Assembly: GCF_008014675.1 (NCBI RefSeq)
Contig: NZ_VOXD01000015.1
Coordinates: forward strand, 26,096-90,095
DNA from: Neolewinella aurantiaca
GTDB taxonomy: Bacteria > Bacteroidota > Bacteroidia > Chitinophagales > Saprospiraceae
Direction: 5' to 3'
Length of the DNA stretch: 64,000 nt
Under the pieces are notes generated by a model. That model did not search any database. It was not told the DNA's origin and saw nothing but the letters and a program-made list of their open reading frames with translations. Position numbers and translations under genes: made by a program. Position 1 is the stretch's first letter, and every line of letters starts with the position of its first letter. Positions 23,514 through 33,483 of this stretch are shown one piece after another.

Positions 23514-25982
23514 ATGAGTAAATTAGAACTGGACCTCCCGGTCCTACTCCCCCAAATACCCGACGAGCGCGACCAGTGCGTCACCCGTCTATTGGCTGCC
23601 CTCAACGCCGAAGCCGGTATTGAAAAAGCCCACATTAAGGAGGGCACGCCCGCTGAGGTTTGTATCCATTACAATCCTGAACAACTGGCTCTGAGTAAAG
23701 TAAAAGCCATTGCCAGGCGTGCCGGCGCGGACATTACTTCCCGCTATCGGCATTTGCTTATCGATGTGACCGGCATCCGGCACCAACGCCACGCCCGCCA
23801 GCTCGGGGAACAAATCGGAAAAACACCCGGCATCCTAGAAGCCGTCGTGTCAGGTGCCGGGGTAGCCAGGATTGAATACGATAGTACCCTCACGGACGAA
23901 AATACCGTGCGGGCCGCGATCGCTGACACCGACCTACAAATGGGAGGCACGGTCAAAAGGGATGAACACGCCGGCCACGACCACGGCCCCGGAGAACACG
24001 GAAAGGAAAAACACAGCGGCGGAGACGGCCACAACCACGACCACGGTGGCATCTTCGGCGAGAATACCGAGCTCTATTTCGCCATTGCCAGTGGCGTTTT
24101 CTGGCTCGTCGGTCTCATCCTGAGTTTCCTAAGCGGTGTTCCTGAACTGGTTTCAACGGTGCTGTTCGTCATCGCCATCCTGCTGGGAGGTTACTTCATT
24201 CTTATCGAAGCTATTCAGACCATCCGTCAGGGTAAGTTCGAAATCGACTTCCTGATGCTCGTAGCCGCCGCCGGTGCCTGCGCGCTCGGGGAATTCCAGG
24301 AAGCAGCCCTCTTGCTATTCTTGTTCAGCATCGGCCATGCCCTGGAAAACTACGCTATGGGCCGTGCCCGCAAATCAATCGAGGCACTATCTGATCTGGC
24401 CCCGCCAACCGCGCTTGTCAAACGTGATGGTACTACCACCGAAGTAGGCGTGGAAGAACTGGCCTTAGGCGACATCATCGTTGTCCGCCCAAATTCTAAA
24501 ATCGCCGCCGACGGCGTGATCGTCAGCGGAACCTCCGCCGTCGATCAGGCACCCATTACCGGAGAGAGCGTTCCGGTAGATAAAATACCGGTTACCAACC
24601 CTGACGCTGATTTTAATCTCGATAATCTACCATCAGAAAACCGTGCTTTTGCCGGTACGATCAACGGCAGTTCCCCGCTTGAAATCAGAGTCCTCAAACT
24701 GGCAAAAGACAGTACCCTTTCCCGCCTCGTTACCCTCGTCAAGGAAGCAGAAACCCAGCAGTCGCCCACTCAGCAACTGACCGATAAGTTCGAGCGGTAT
24801 TTCGTTCCCGCCGTCATCGGCCTGGTCTTCCTCCTGCTCTTCGCTTTCCTCGTCATCGACGAGCCGTTCTCCAAGAGTTTCTACCGGGCCATGGCCGTCC
24901 TGGTCGCCGCTTCTCCCTGCGCTTTGGCGATCTCCACCCCTTCAGCCGTGTTAGCCGGTATTGCCAGGGCCGCGCGCCAGGGCGTTCTCATCAAAGGCGG
25001 ACGCCCACTCGAAGATCTCGGTGGCATCACCGCCCTGGCTTTCGATAAAACCGGTACCCTCACCGAAGGCAAGCCCCGCCTCACCGAAGTGATCCCTTCC
25101 GGAGAAGCGACGGAAGCGGAATTACTAACCGTAGCCATAGCCGTTGAAGAATTGAGCGACCACCCCCTGGCCGCCGCCATCGTAACGGGAGGTAAAGAAC
25201 GTCTTGGAAATACTACGAATATTCCCGCCGCTGAAAACCTGGAAGCGCTCACCGCCCGGGGCGTCAAAGCCACGGTTGCCGGCAAAACGGTCCACATCGG
25301 TAACCGCCGCCTGTTCCGTGAACTGACCGGTACCGAAATACCTGCCGCCATCGATCAGGAAATGTCCAAACTGGAAGACACCGGCAATACCGCTATGATC
25401 GTTCACCAGGGCGATCGCTACCTCGGCATCATCGCTGTAATGGACGTCGCCCGTCCCGAAGCGAAAGCCACCCTGGCCGCCCTCAAAGAACTCGGTATTA
25501 AAAAGATGGTCATGCTCACCGGCGACCATCAAAAGGTAGCCGATGCCGTCGCCGCCGATATCGGTATCACCGACCCGCTCGGCAGTCTCCTGCCTGAAGA
25601 CAAAGTAGCCGCCATCGAGCGCCTCCGGGCCGAGGAGGGCATGGTCGCCATGATCGGCGACGGCGTCAACGATGCCCCCGCTATGGCTAAATCAAACGTC
25701 GGCATCGCCATGGGAGCCGCCGGCTCCGATGTTGCCCTCGAAACTGCCGACGTCGCCCTCATGGCTGATCGCCTCGATAACCTCCCCTTTGCCATAGGCC
25801 TGAGCCGTAAGGCCAAGTCTATCATCCGGCAAAATTTGGTCATGAGCCTCGGTATGGTGGTGATCCTCATCCCGCTTACGCTACTAGGGATTGCGGAGAT
25901 CGGCCCGGCGGTTATTGCGCACGAAGGATCTACACTGGTGGTGGTAGGAAATGCACTCAGGTTACTGGCTTACAAGAAGTAA
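23514..25982 (+). CDS. P1B-4-type heavy-metal ATPase (Zn/Co/Cd class)
   Basis: 822 residues. Two ferredoxin-like halves without CxxC at the N-terminus (1-~145), then a His-rich linker (DEHAGHDHGPGEHGKEKH … DGHNHDHGG, ~148-178). Membrane motif SPC (AASPCALAIS, ~467) and the C-terminal HEGSTLVVVGNALR identify subgroup P1B-4. Phosphorylation site DKTGT at ~510, HP motif SDHPLAAAI, hinge GDGVNDAPAM. It pumps divalent cations from the cytosol to the periplasm. Same operon, 19 bp after the HMA-CDF gene. Confidence 0.92.
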   Translation: MSKLELDLPVLLPQIPDERDQCVTRLLAALNAEAGIEKAHIKEGTPAEVCIHYNPEQLALSKVKAIARRAGADITSRYRHLLIDVTGIRHQRHARQLGEQIGKTPGILEAVVSGAGVARIEYDSTLTDENTVRAAIADTDLQMGGTVKRDEHAGHDHGPGEHGKEKHSGGDGHNHDHGGIFGENTELYFAIASGVFWLVGLILSFLSGVPELVSTVLFVIAILLGGYFILIEAIQTIRQGKFEIDFLMLVAAAGACALGEFQEAALLLFLFSIGHALENYAMGRARKSIEALSDLAPPTALVKRDGTTTEVGVEELALGDIIVVRPNSKIAADGVIVSGTSAVDQAPITGESVPVDKIPVTNPDADFNLDNLPSENRAFAGTINGSSPLEIRVLKLAKDSTLSRLVTLVKEAETQQSPTQQLTDKFERYFVPAVIGLVFLLLFAFLVIDEPFSKSFYRAMAVLVAASPCALAISTPSAVLAGIARAARQGVLIKGGRPLEDLGGITALAFDKTGTLTEGKPRLTEVIPSGEATEAELLTVAIAVEELSDHPLAAAIVTGGKERLGNTTNIPAAENLEALTARGVKATVAGKTVHIGNRRLFRELTGTEIPAAIDQEMSKLEDTGNTAMIVHQGDRYLGIIAVMDVARPEAKATLAALKELGIKKMVMLTGDHQKVADAVAADIGITDPLGSLLPEDKVAAIERLRAEEGMVAMIGDGVNDAPAMAKSNVGIAMGAAGSDVALETADVALMADRLDNLPFAIGLSRKAKSIIRQNLVMSLGMVVILIPLTLLGIAEIGPAVIAHEGSTLVVVGNALRLLAYKK

Positions 25983-26042
25983 TAACTATACGGACATGGT
26001 TCAATCTGTATATTGCTTCTATTCACCGCAAAATTCAACGAC

Positions 26043-26417
26043 ATGACTTTTTACTGGAGAATGCCCGAAGGGCTTCAGCTATATTATCAAAAGGAACTTA
26101 GCGATTACAGGTCCGCTTTTTCTAAAGGCGAATTACAAGTCGCTTGGCAACACTTGGAAAGGGCTCATATCCTTGGTCAGCCCTGGGCCGTCGAACATTC
26201 GGAAGTGCATTGGCTTATGCTTCGCTTCGGTTTCGCCATCAAAAGCTGGAAGGAAATTCGCGGCCAGCTGTTACGCCTGGTATTTGGCGGGGTCAAGTCA
26301 TTCGTCGGGAAAGTTCCTACGGGTAACACCGGAGGAGCTAACGTTCCGCCGCTACAACCAATGGAAATCCCTGAAGATTTGAAAAGAATGTTATCTCCCT
26401 TCTCCCCTACCCGCTAG
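26043..26417 (+). CDS. DUF3703 family protein
   Basis: 124 residues from MTFYWRMPEG. Family signature: AWQHLERAHILGQPW, H-x2-VHWLMLRF, E-x2-GQLLRLVFG, VPTGNTGGANVPPLQPM and IPEDL. DUF3703 proteins sit beside heavy-metal resistance genes; function is unknown. Conserved His residues could bind metal. Last clear member of the plus-strand metal operon. Confidence 0.85.
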   Translation: MTFYWRMPEGLQLYYQKELSDYRSAFSKGELQVAWQHLERAHILGQPWAVEHSEVHWLMLRFGFAIKSWKEIRGQLLRLVFGGVKSFVGKVPTGNTGGANVPPLQPMEIPEDLKRMLSPFSPTR

Positions 26418-26452
26418 TTCCAAATGGGTAGCTATTAAAATTACGCTTGCTC

Positions 26453-27106
26453 ATGAAGACTATGGAAAATTTGGAGAAAGCTGAAGACTATTACGACAAG
26501 TTTTCCCGCTTCTACGACATCTTGTCTCCCGATTGGTACTACCGTAAGCCACGGGAATTTGCCGTCCGTGTAATGGAATTAGAGGAAGGTCAAAACATCC
26601 TTAACCTTCCCGTTGGAACCGGCCAAAATTTCGAATACTTCCAGCAATACCTCAAGGGCTCCGGGAAAATAGTTGGCGTCGATCTCTCCGGGGGAATGCT
26701 CCAAAAAGCACGACAGAAGATCAACGCCAACAAATGGAACAACATCAGCCTCTTCAAAGACGATGCCACCAAAATCAACGAAGATTGGGTCCGGGACCAT
26801 CTTGGCGAAGGAGTCAAGTTCGACGCTATCCTCTGTGACCTCGGGCTATCCGGTTTCCCCGAATGGCGGAATGTCATCGATAACCTTCTTCCCCTCTTAC
26901 GGCCAGGCGGAAGGTTTGTCATCATGGATTGGTATATCGAGCAGCCTGGTCTGCGCGCGGAATTCATTAAATGGATCGGCGGCGGCGAAGTGGACCGGCC
27001 GCTCTACCAGTATTTAGCAGAACGGGTGGAAGACTTTCAGTTGAACGACTCGTTTAAGGGAGGGGATGTTTTTGTGGCTTGGGGAGATAAAGTAAAAAGG
27101 CTTTAA
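26453..27106 (+). CDS. Class I SAM-dependent methyltransferase
   Basis: 217 residues from MKTMENLEKAEDYY; MENL nine bases later is an alternative. Motif I is NILNLPVGTGQNFEYF, with acidic VGVDLSGGMLQKAR (motif II), then DDAT and ILCDLGLSGF (motif IV-like), and RPGGRFVIMDW. The first motif has VGTG in place of the usual CGTG. Substrate unknown; proteins like this accompany metal and arsenic loci but no ArsM-type cysteine set is present. Its spacing to the DUF3703 gene (35 bp) allows cotranscription. Confidence 0.82.
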   Translation: MKTMENLEKAEDYYDKFSRFYDILSPDWYYRKPREFAVRVMELEEGQNILNLPVGTGQNFEYFQQYLKGSGKIVGVDLSGGMLQKARQKINANKWNNISLFKDDATKINEDWVRDHLGEGVKFDAILCDLGLSGFPEWRNVIDNLLPLLRPGGRFVIMDWYIEQPGLRAEFIKWIGGGEVDRPLYQYLAERVEDFQLNDSFKGGDVFVAWGDKVKRL

Positions 27107-27204
27107 AAAGACTGTACCTTTCCTCGAAAGGCGAAATGTCTGCTACTGCCGTAGCTTATAACGTAGGCGAGGCAAGTACTTGAACCAACCAAACTTATTG
27201 ACGT

Positions 27205-27699
27205 ATGATATTTGAACATGAGATAAAGCCACCTGCTGATTGTACCGCAGAAGAACTAGAAGACTTCTACGAGATGTGCAAAGAGGCAGATCAAGTCTCT
27301 CTGATCAACTTAAAAGACAGAATCTTGAATTGTCCGTTCTTGGCTTTTGCTCGCCATGAAGAAAAAATAGCGGGCATAGCCGCTATCAAGGTCGCGGGTG
27401 AAAACTATCGGCAGAGAACGTTTACGGCATCTAAGACCACCCTTGATAACAAGTTGTTCCCTCACGAGGTCGGATATGTATACACGAAGCCATTTTATCA
27501 AAAAAATGGAATTGGGAGCACGCTTGCTGATATGCTAATTTCAAAATTTACAGATCAAAATTTATTCGCAACTACGGGAAATCCAACAATGAAGCGGATT
27601 CTTGAAAAAGGTGGCTTTGGAGTCGCCGGCAGCTCCTATCCAGGAGACCATAATGACACCTTAGAACTATTGGTGAGAGATAATTCTTTCACTCATTGA
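27205..27699 (+). CDS. GNAT-family N-acetyltransferase
   Basis: 164 residues. Acetyl-CoA-binding motif A: VGYVYTKPFYQKNGIGSTLADMLIS (Q-x-x-G-I-G, near 95-118), followed by the C-terminal motif B region NPTMKRILEKGGF. Substrate not predictable. AT-richer than the metal genes before it, hinting at separate origin. Its 3' end overlaps the convergent gene at 27689 by 11 bp. Confidence 0.8.
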   Translation: MIFEHEIKPPADCTAEELEDFYEMCKEADQVSLINLKDRILNCPFLAFARHEEKIAGIAAIKVAGENYRQRTFTASKTTLDNKLFPHEVGYVYTKPFYQKNGIGSTLADMLISKFTDQNLFATTGNPTMKRILEKGGFGVAGSSYPGDHNDTLELLVRDNSFTH

Positions 27700-28102
27700 T
27701 GCCTTGGGCCGAGATTTTACTTAAGGACCATAGAACTTGCGAAAAGTAACCCGCCAACCCCAAATCCACCACCACACAGTACAACTCATATCCATCAGGA
27801 ATGATTACGCCTTTAGCCAGATATAGGTATCCAAGGTCCCAGCCAGCATGTAGCAAAAGGCCCAGGGGAATCAATAACGCGTTCTTACGCAGGCCTCCGT
27901 AAGCTAGCAACCAAATAACTAAAGCCTGAACACCGCTGACAATCAGTAAAGCGGTGTCACTCCCAGCAAAACCAACGTAAATGAACCCAATCGCCGTAAG
28001 CATCAGGCCGCCGGAAGTTGCTCTATCGAGGCGCAATAATTCTATTGCACCAGCGATTATACCAACGGTTATCAGACCGAGAAGAAGAATAGAAATTGTC
28101 AT
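27689..28102 (-). CDS. Four-to-five-helix membrane protein (DUF6010-like)
   Basis: 137 residues, nearly all membrane: ILLLGLITVGIIAGAIELL, GGLMLTAIGFIYVGF, LLIVSGVQALVIWLLAYGGL, LIPLGLLLHAGWDLGYLYL, YCVVVDLGLAGYF. The HAGWDLGYL and CVVVDLGL motifs suggest the DUF6010 group; this is a tentative match. It lies downstream of copA on the same strand with a 32-bp gap read the other way, so it could be the last gene of that operon. Confidence 0.6.
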   Translation of the reverse strand: MTISILLLGLITVGIIAGAIELLRLDRATSGGLMLTAIGFIYVGFAGSDTALLIVSGVQALVIWLLAYGGLRKNALLIPLGLLLHAGWDLGYLYLAKGVIIPDGYELYCVVVDLGLAGYFSQVLWSLSKISAQGINE

Positions 28103-28134
28103 GCGAAAAGCAATTTAAGTGGCAAGCTGAAAGT

Positions 28135-30390
28135 CTACAATTTCGCCGACTTCAACCGCAAACTATTAGCCACCACGGAAACGGAGCTCAACGCCATCGC
28201 TCCGCCGGCAATCATGGGATCGAGTAAAAAGCCATTGATTGGGTAAAGCAGCCCGGCGGCGATTGGAATACCAATCAGATTGTAAATGAAAGCCCAGAAC
28301 AAATTCTGACGGATGCCACGAACCGTAAGTTTAGAAAGACGAAGTGCTTTGGGAATAGCCGACAAGTCAGAAGTGATCAGCGTCATCTTGGCAACGTCCA
28401 TCGCAATGTCCGAGCCTTTCCCCATAGCTATACTTACGTCCGCCTGCGCCAAAGCATGGGAATCGTTAATACCATCGCCCACCATGGCCACTACCCTACC
28501 CTCAGCTTGCAGTTGCTCCACGAAGGCGGCTTTATCGGCCGGTAACACCTCGGCGCGGAAGTCCTTTAGCCCCACCTCTTTTGCGACGGCGGCGGCGGTC
28601 TGCTCGTTGTCTCCGGTCAGCATGTATACGTCGATGCCTCGCTCCTGAAGCGTTGCGATCGCGCTACGGGAACTCTCCTTGATCCGGTCGGCGATAGCGA
28701 TGATCCCAAGCACATTCCGTTCATCGGCTACGTATACCACAGTATTCGCGGCCTCCCGCAGTTTTTGGGCGCGGTCGCGGGTGCCGGGGGAGGTTGCAAG
28801 GCCGTGTTCGTTCATCAACCGCTCGTTACCGACGTAGTAGGTTGTCCCTTCGTAATTGGCGCTGATCCCTCGGCCAGTAATGCTGGTGAAATCATCAAGG
28901 GCTACCGGTTTTATCCCTGCTTCTTTTAACCAGGCAGTCACGGCTTCAGCCAGGGGGTGCTCGGACTTAGCTTCCGCCGCCAGCACCACGCTCTTCCAAC
29001 CTTCCACTGCACCTGCGTCCGCGCCCGCTTCCCAATATTCTTCCGTCACGTTGGGACTCCCCTCCGTAATCGTCCCGGTTTTGTCCAGTACGATCGCGTC
29101 TACTTTATGACCTAATTCCAGGCTCTCCGCGTCCTTGATCAAGATGTTATTCTCAGCCCCCTTGCCTATACCGACCATGATCGCCGTAGGAGTCGCCAAA
29201 CCCAGCGCGCACGGGCAGGCAATGATCAAAACCGCTACGCTGGTCAGTAAAGCGTGGGTGAAGGCATCCTCGCCCCCCAGCACCATCCAGCTGATGAAAG
29301 TGACCACCGCAATAGCCATCACTATCGGAACGAATATGCCCGCAATCTTATCCACCAATTTCTGCACCGGTGCCTTGCTCCCCTGCGCCTGCTGCACCAT
29401 CTTGATGATCTGTGCCAGTAAGGTCGCTCCCCCTACTTTCTCAGCAACAAACCGGAAACTACCCTTCTGATTGACCGTCCCCGCGAACACCGCTTCACCT
29501 TCGGCTTTACGCACCGGCACCGGCTCCCCCGTAATCATACTTTCGTCAACGAAGCTATTTCCGTCCTGCACCTGGCCGTCAACGGGTATTTTCTCTCCAG
29601 GTCGTACCAACAACAGCTGCCCCGTAGCGACGTCCGAAATCGCCATCTCTACCTCTTCTCCATTGACGATCGCTTTGACCGTCTTCGGTTGCAATCCAAT
29701 CAGTTTCTTGATCGCCGAAGACGTATTCGATTTTGCCCGCTCCTCCAGTAATTTCCCGAGAGATATGAACGTGATGATCACCGTCGCCGCTTCGTAATAA
29801 ACGTGTGGTTCTAGTCCCTGCCGCAGCCAAAACTGCGGATACAAGGTGTTGAAAAGACTGAACAGAAAAGCAATCCCCGTACTCAGCGCTACCAAGGTGT
29901 CCATGTTAGCCTGGCCGTGACGAGCCTGTTTCCAAGCGTTAACGTAGAAGTGGCGACCAAACCAAAATAGAACCACCGAGGCAAGCCCCAGGCTTATCCA
30001 CCGCCCCGCAGGCCAATCCATAAAGAACATCCCAATGATGAAAACGGGAAGCGTGAGGATGGCCGACCATATCGTACGCTGCCTGATCTCCGCGTACTCC
30101 CGTTGTTTTATTTCTTCTTGGACCGCCGAGGGATCTTCTACATCTACAATCAGGTCATAACCAACCGCCTGAAGAGCGTTTCTCAATTCGTTTGTCGTTA
30201 TTTTATCATGGTCGAAATCCACCAGCGCGGTCGTATTCGCAAAATTGACGCTTACGTCGTTCACCCCCGGTAATTTCTTCAGGGTACTCTCCACGCTGGA
30301 AGCGCAGCCGGCGCAACTCATTCCCGTGACCGGGAAGGATGCTTTTTCTGTGGACTTTGTGCTTTTATCGTGATCGGCAACTACATTCAT
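28135..30390 (-). CDS. copA: Cu(I)-exporting P1B-1 ATPase
   Basis: 751 residues. HMA domain [12 protein letters not shown] at ~23-34; eight membrane helices; TGE site MITGEPVPV; ion-site CPC ([13 protein letters not shown], ~391); phosphorylation DKTGT (~435); [15 protein letters not shown]; membrane Y-N and M-S residues in the last helices ([31 protein letters not shown]). These are the features of CopA pumps moving Cu(I)/Ag(I) out of the cytosol. The nucleotide-domain segment [17 protein letters not shown] contains the interspersed 19-bp repeat read in frame. Downstream of the CPH-type ATPase, 92 bp apart. Confidence 0.94.
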   Translation of the reverse strand: MNVVADHDKSTKSTEKASFPVTGMSCAGCASSVESTLKKLPGVNDVSVNFANTTALVDFDHDKITTNELRNALQAVGYDLIVDVEDPSAVQEEIKQREYAEIRQRTIWSAILTLPVFIIGMFFMDWPAGRWISLGLASVVLFWFGRHFYVNAWKQARHGQANMDTLVALSTGIAFLFSLFNTLYPQFWLRQGLEPHVYYEAATVIITFISLGKLLEERAKSNTSSAIKKLIGLQPKTVKAIVNGEEVEMAISDVATGQLLLVRPGEKIPVDGQVQDGNSFVDESMITGEPVPVRKAEGEAVFAGTVNQKGSFRFVAEKVGGATLLAQIIKMVQQAQGSKAPVQKLVDKIAGIFVPIVMAIAVVTFISWMVLGGEDAFTHALLTSVAVLIIACPCALGLATPTAIMVGIGKGAENNILIKDAESLELGHKVDAIVLDKTGTITEGSPNVTEEYWEAGADAGAVEGWKSVVLAAEAKSEHPLAEAVTAWLKEAGIKPVALDDFTSITGRGISANYEGTTYYVGNERLMNEHGLATSPGTRDRAQKLREAANTVVYVADERNVLGIIAIADRIKESSRSAIATLQERGIDVYMLTGDNEQTAAAVAKEVGLKDFRAEVLPADKAAFVEQLQAEGRVVAMVGDGINDSHALAQADVSIAMGKGSDIAMDVAKMTLITSDLSAIPKALRLSKLTVRGIRQNLFWAFIYNLIGIPIAAGLLYPINGFLLDPMIAGGAMALSSVSVVANSLRLKSAKL

Positions 30391-30482
30391 CTAACTTTCC
30401 TTTAGATTACAAAATTCGGGCGATGAAGTGCTGAATACGTTACAGTATCATGGCTAATGATTACATCATTGCGTAATGAAGT

Positions 30483-32792
30483 TTACTTTAGCTCCCGCTT
30501 CAACAACTGCGCGTTCACCGCACAAATCACCGTACTGATACTCATCAGTGCAGCGCCAAATGCCGGGCTGATCACCAACCCAGGAACAAAGCCCGTGGCC
30601 AGGGGCAATGCTACCGCGTTGTATCCCGTAGCCCACCAGAGGTTTTGAATCATCTTTCGGTACGTAGCCTTGCCGAATAAGATCAGGTTGGCAATGTCCT
30701 TCGGATCACTATCCACTAAAACGATATCGGCGGTCTCCGCCGCCACATCGGTCCCGGAACCGATGGCGATACCGACGTCGGCGCGCGCCAGGGCCGGGGC
30801 ATCGTTCACGCCATCACCCGTCATGGCCACAAACTCACCCGCTGCCTGCAGTTCCTTAATCTTGTCCTGCTTCTGATCCGGAAGGACCTCCGCCAGGTAG
30901 TCGTCCATACCTAACTCCTTAGCTACGGAGGCGGCGACCCGCTCATTGTCTCCCGTCAGCAGCAAGCATTTAATGCCGTTTTTTTGAAGCGTATCAATCG
31001 CTCCCGCGGAAGATTCCCGAATCTGGTCGGCGAAGGTGACGAAGCCGACAAGTCGGTCGTCAATAACCAGGAAGATTTTCGTTTCTACCCCGTCATCACT
31101 GTCGTCCGGGGCCGTGATGCCCGCGGCTTCCAGCATCAGGTAGCCGCCGGCGCGGACCGCTTTGCTTTCCACCGTTCCGCTCACGCCTACTCCGGCTTCA
31201 TATTTGAAATCTTTGCTCGTGGGTATTTCCAATCCGTCAGCTTTAGCCCGCCGTTGTAATCCCTTCGAAATGTGGTGCTCCGAACTGCTTTCCACCGCCG
31301 TAGCGTAGCGTAATATCTTTGCCTCGTCCCAACCTTCAGCCAGCGGTACCACCCGGGTAACTTCGTGCGAGCCCTTAGTGAGCGTCCCCGTCTTATCAAA
31401 TACAATAGTGGTGATCTTGCGCGAGTTCTCGAAGGCCGTCCGGTTGCGGATCAGCAGGCCGTGTTTAGCGGAAACGCTGGTGGAGATTGCCGCGACCAAC
31501 GGAATGGCCAGCCCCAGCGCGTGCGGACAACAGATGACCATCACGGTCACCATCCGCTCCAAAGCAAAGGCTAACTCCTTGCCCATAAACATCCACACGG
31601 CGAAGGTGCCGAAGCCCGCCACCAGGGCAATGACGGTAAGCCACTTAGCTGCCCGGTCGGCCAGGTGCTGGGTCTTTGACTTTTGCCCCTGAGCATCCTG
31701 TACCAGCTTAACAACTTTAGCTAAATAGCTGTCCTCCCCTACTCCTTTCACCTGGACCTTAATAGCGCCGCTGCCGTTGATGGAGCCTCCAATAACCTCC
31801 ACCCCTTCGGATTTGCTCACCGGTACACTCTCACCCGTCAGCATACTTTCGTTCAGGGAACTACTTCCCTCTTTGATCACTCCGTCAGCTGGAACTTTCT
31901 CCCCTGGCTTAATCAGGATCAGGTCCCCGGTTCTTAATTCGCTGATCGAGACTTTATTTGCCTGTCCGTTTTCATCAATCCGCGTTGCATCGTTAGGCAT
32001 TAGCGCAGCCAGCGCCTCCAGTGCTTTACTAGCACCGAGTACAGAGCGCATCTCGATCCAGTGCCCGAGCAGCATGACCACGATGAGGGAAGCCAGTTCC
32101 CAAAAGAAAGTCTTTCCCTCCAGGCCAAATACCACGGCGGAACTGTAGATATAAGCCGCTGAGATCGCAATCGCGATCAGCGTCATCATTCCCGGAGCCC
32201 GTTTACCCAGCTCTTCTTTCAGGCCTTTCAAAAATGGCCACCCACCGTAAAAGTAAATGATGGACGACAGTACGAACTGGAGATACCGGTCTCCCGCAAA
32301 CGTCCAGCTTATCCCCAGGAAGTTTTGGATCATGGGCGCAAGTATCAATACCGGTAACATTAGTATCAGCGACACCCAAAACCGGCGTTTGAAATCTTCG
32401 ATCATCATCCGGTGATGGTCACCATGATTACCGTGTCCGGAATGGTCCATTTTTGAATGATCCGTAGTGGCGTGATCCATCTTACTGTGGTCCATTCCCT
32501 GGTGGTTCTCGTCGCTGATCGCCGCTTCATGCCCGTGCTCAGTGAGTTCCGCCAGATGGTCTTTAGTCCCACTTACCGCTCCCTTTACCGTTGCCAGCGC
32601 GTAGTCGCCAACCGAAGCAACCGCTGCGTTGAGGCCTTCTACGGTAACGTGATGGTGCATAGTGACTACGGCCTGTGGCGGATCTAAACTGACCTGTACA
32701 GACTGAATACCCTGTACAGCCTCTAATGCTTTTTGAACCTTGGCGACGCAGTGATCGCAAGTCATGCCGGAAATAGAATAAGTATGGGTCAT
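30483..32792 (-). CDS. copB: CopB-type (P1B-3) copper ATPase with HMA domain
   Basis: 769 residues. N-terminal HMA domain SISGMTCDHCVAKVQKAL, then His/Met-rich GMDHSKMDHATTDHSKMDHSGHGNHGDHH (as short blocks, ~98-130). Ion motif CPH (MVICCPHALGLAIP, ~422), DKTGT (~466), GDGVNDAPAL. CPH places it in P1B-3, linked to Cu(II)/Cu(I) and Ag(I) transport. Having both a CxxC HMA and a His-rich region suggests two metal-loading routes. Adjacent to copA, same strand. Confidence 0.92.
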   Translation of the reverse strand: MTHTYSISGMTCDHCVAKVQKALEAVQGIQSVQVSLDPPQAVVTMHHHVTVEGLNAAVASVGDYALATVKGAVSGTKDHLAELTEHGHEAAISDENHQGMDHSKMDHATTDHSKMDHSGHGNHGDHHRMMIEDFKRRFWVSLILMLPVLILAPMIQNFLGISWTFAGDRYLQFVLSSIIYFYGGWPFLKGLKEELGKRAPGMMTLIAIAISAAYIYSSAVVFGLEGKTFFWELASLIVVMLLGHWIEMRSVLGASKALEALAALMPNDATRIDENGQANKVSISELRTGDLILIKPGEKVPADGVIKEGSSSLNESMLTGESVPVSKSEGVEVIGGSINGSGAIKVQVKGVGEDSYLAKVVKLVQDAQGQKSKTQHLADRAAKWLTVIALVAGFGTFAVWMFMGKELAFALERMVTVMVICCPHALGLAIPLVAAISTSVSAKHGLLIRNRTAFENSRKITTIVFDKTGTLTKGSHEVTRVVPLAEGWDEAKILRYATAVESSSEHHISKGLQRRAKADGLEIPTSKDFKYEAGVGVSGTVESKAVRAGGYLMLEAAGITAPDDSDDGVETKIFLVIDDRLVGFVTFADQIRESSAGAIDTLQKNGIKCLLLTGDNERVAASVAKELGMDDYLAEVLPDQKQDKIKELQAAGEFVAMTGDGVNDAPALARADVGIAIGSGTDVAAETADIVLVDSDPKDIANLILFGKATYRKMIQNLWWATGYNAVALPLATGFVPGLVISPAFGAALMSISTVICAVNAQLLKRELK

Positions 32793-32815
32793 GTAGTAAG
32801 ATGATTTTGCAGCAG

Positions 32816-33334
32816 CTATTTGCTTCTGCTGGCCAGAGAAATAAAAGAAGAGATAGCAAAAACGGAAGTAGCAAAACCTAGCACCATTTCACCCCAGACC
32901 ACGACTTTTGCCGGATATGTAGTCGGGGTAATTTCACCAAATCCGGTAGCTGTGAAGGTGACAGTGCTAAAATAAATTCCGTCAAACAAGCAGTACCAGA
33001 TGCTCGGTGGGTTCATGTTTTTGAGCGCATTCGTATCAGCCAGCGTTAACAAAAAGAAGGTCATCCCGTAGCTAATAATGAAGATGGCTACCATCAGCCC
33101 TAATAACAATAAGCAGTGTTTGATTGGCTTATCGTTATGCTGTAAATGCTTAAAAACATTCTGTACGGTGGTACGCAAATAGTAGCCTAACTGTAGTATC
33201 GATAGCGTAGCAATTACAAATGATGCCCAGGGCGACTCAATGAGAATCGCACCATAGCCTATAAGACTACAGACGGTTATCAAGAGTACTTCTCTCCACC
33301 ATGAGTCTATCTCGAAGGAGCTACTGAAACTCAT
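32816..33334 (-). CDS. Two-pore-helix-type ion channel protein, atypical filter
   Basis: 172 residues with four membrane segments and a pore loop. The last pair of helices flanks FDGIYFSTVTFTATGFGEITP, matching the ion-channel (PF07885) pattern with filter TATGFGE where K+ channels have TVGYGD. GFG occurs in some channels; the Glu replaces the usual Asp. The first two helices (ITVCSLIGYGAILIE; FVIATLSILQLGYYL) lack a charged voltage sensor. It overlaps the upstream 40-residue gene by four bases (ATGA), so it is translationally coupled and lies within the copper gene cluster. Confidence 0.75.
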   Translation of the reverse strand: MSFSSSFEIDSWWREVLLITVCSLIGYGAILIESPWASFVIATLSILQLGYYLRTTVQNVFKHLQHNDKPIKHCLLLLGLMVAIFIISYGMTFFLLTLADTNALKNMNPPSIWYCLFDGIYFSTVTFTATGFGEITPTTYPAKVVVWGEMVLGFATSVFAISSFISLASRSK

Positions 33335-33453
33335 TGTATGAACATTATAACGACACCAAACAATACCAGCGCCATCAGTATGAGCGTAGTGATTCCGTTA
33401 AGTAGTCGTTTCACGATGCCCGGATTTTCGTCCGGCTTACAACAGTCTTTCAT
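33331..33453 (-). CDS. 40-aa single-helix membrane peptide with CC motif
   Basis: Begins MKDCCKPDENPGIVKRLLNG and continues as a membrane helix ITTLILMALVLFGVVIMFIQ, ending in TGA that overlaps the next ATG. The cytosolic CC-x-P motif could bind Cu(I). Similar tiny CC peptides are seen near Bacteroidota copper genes but I know no established name. Coupling to the channel gene and position downstream of the oxidase support it being real. Confidence 0.6.
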   Translation of the reverse strand: MKDCCKPDENPGIVKRLLNGITTLILMALVLFGVVIMFIQ

Positions 33454-33483
33454 GTCAGTTAGTGTTTAAACTTAATTTACGCT

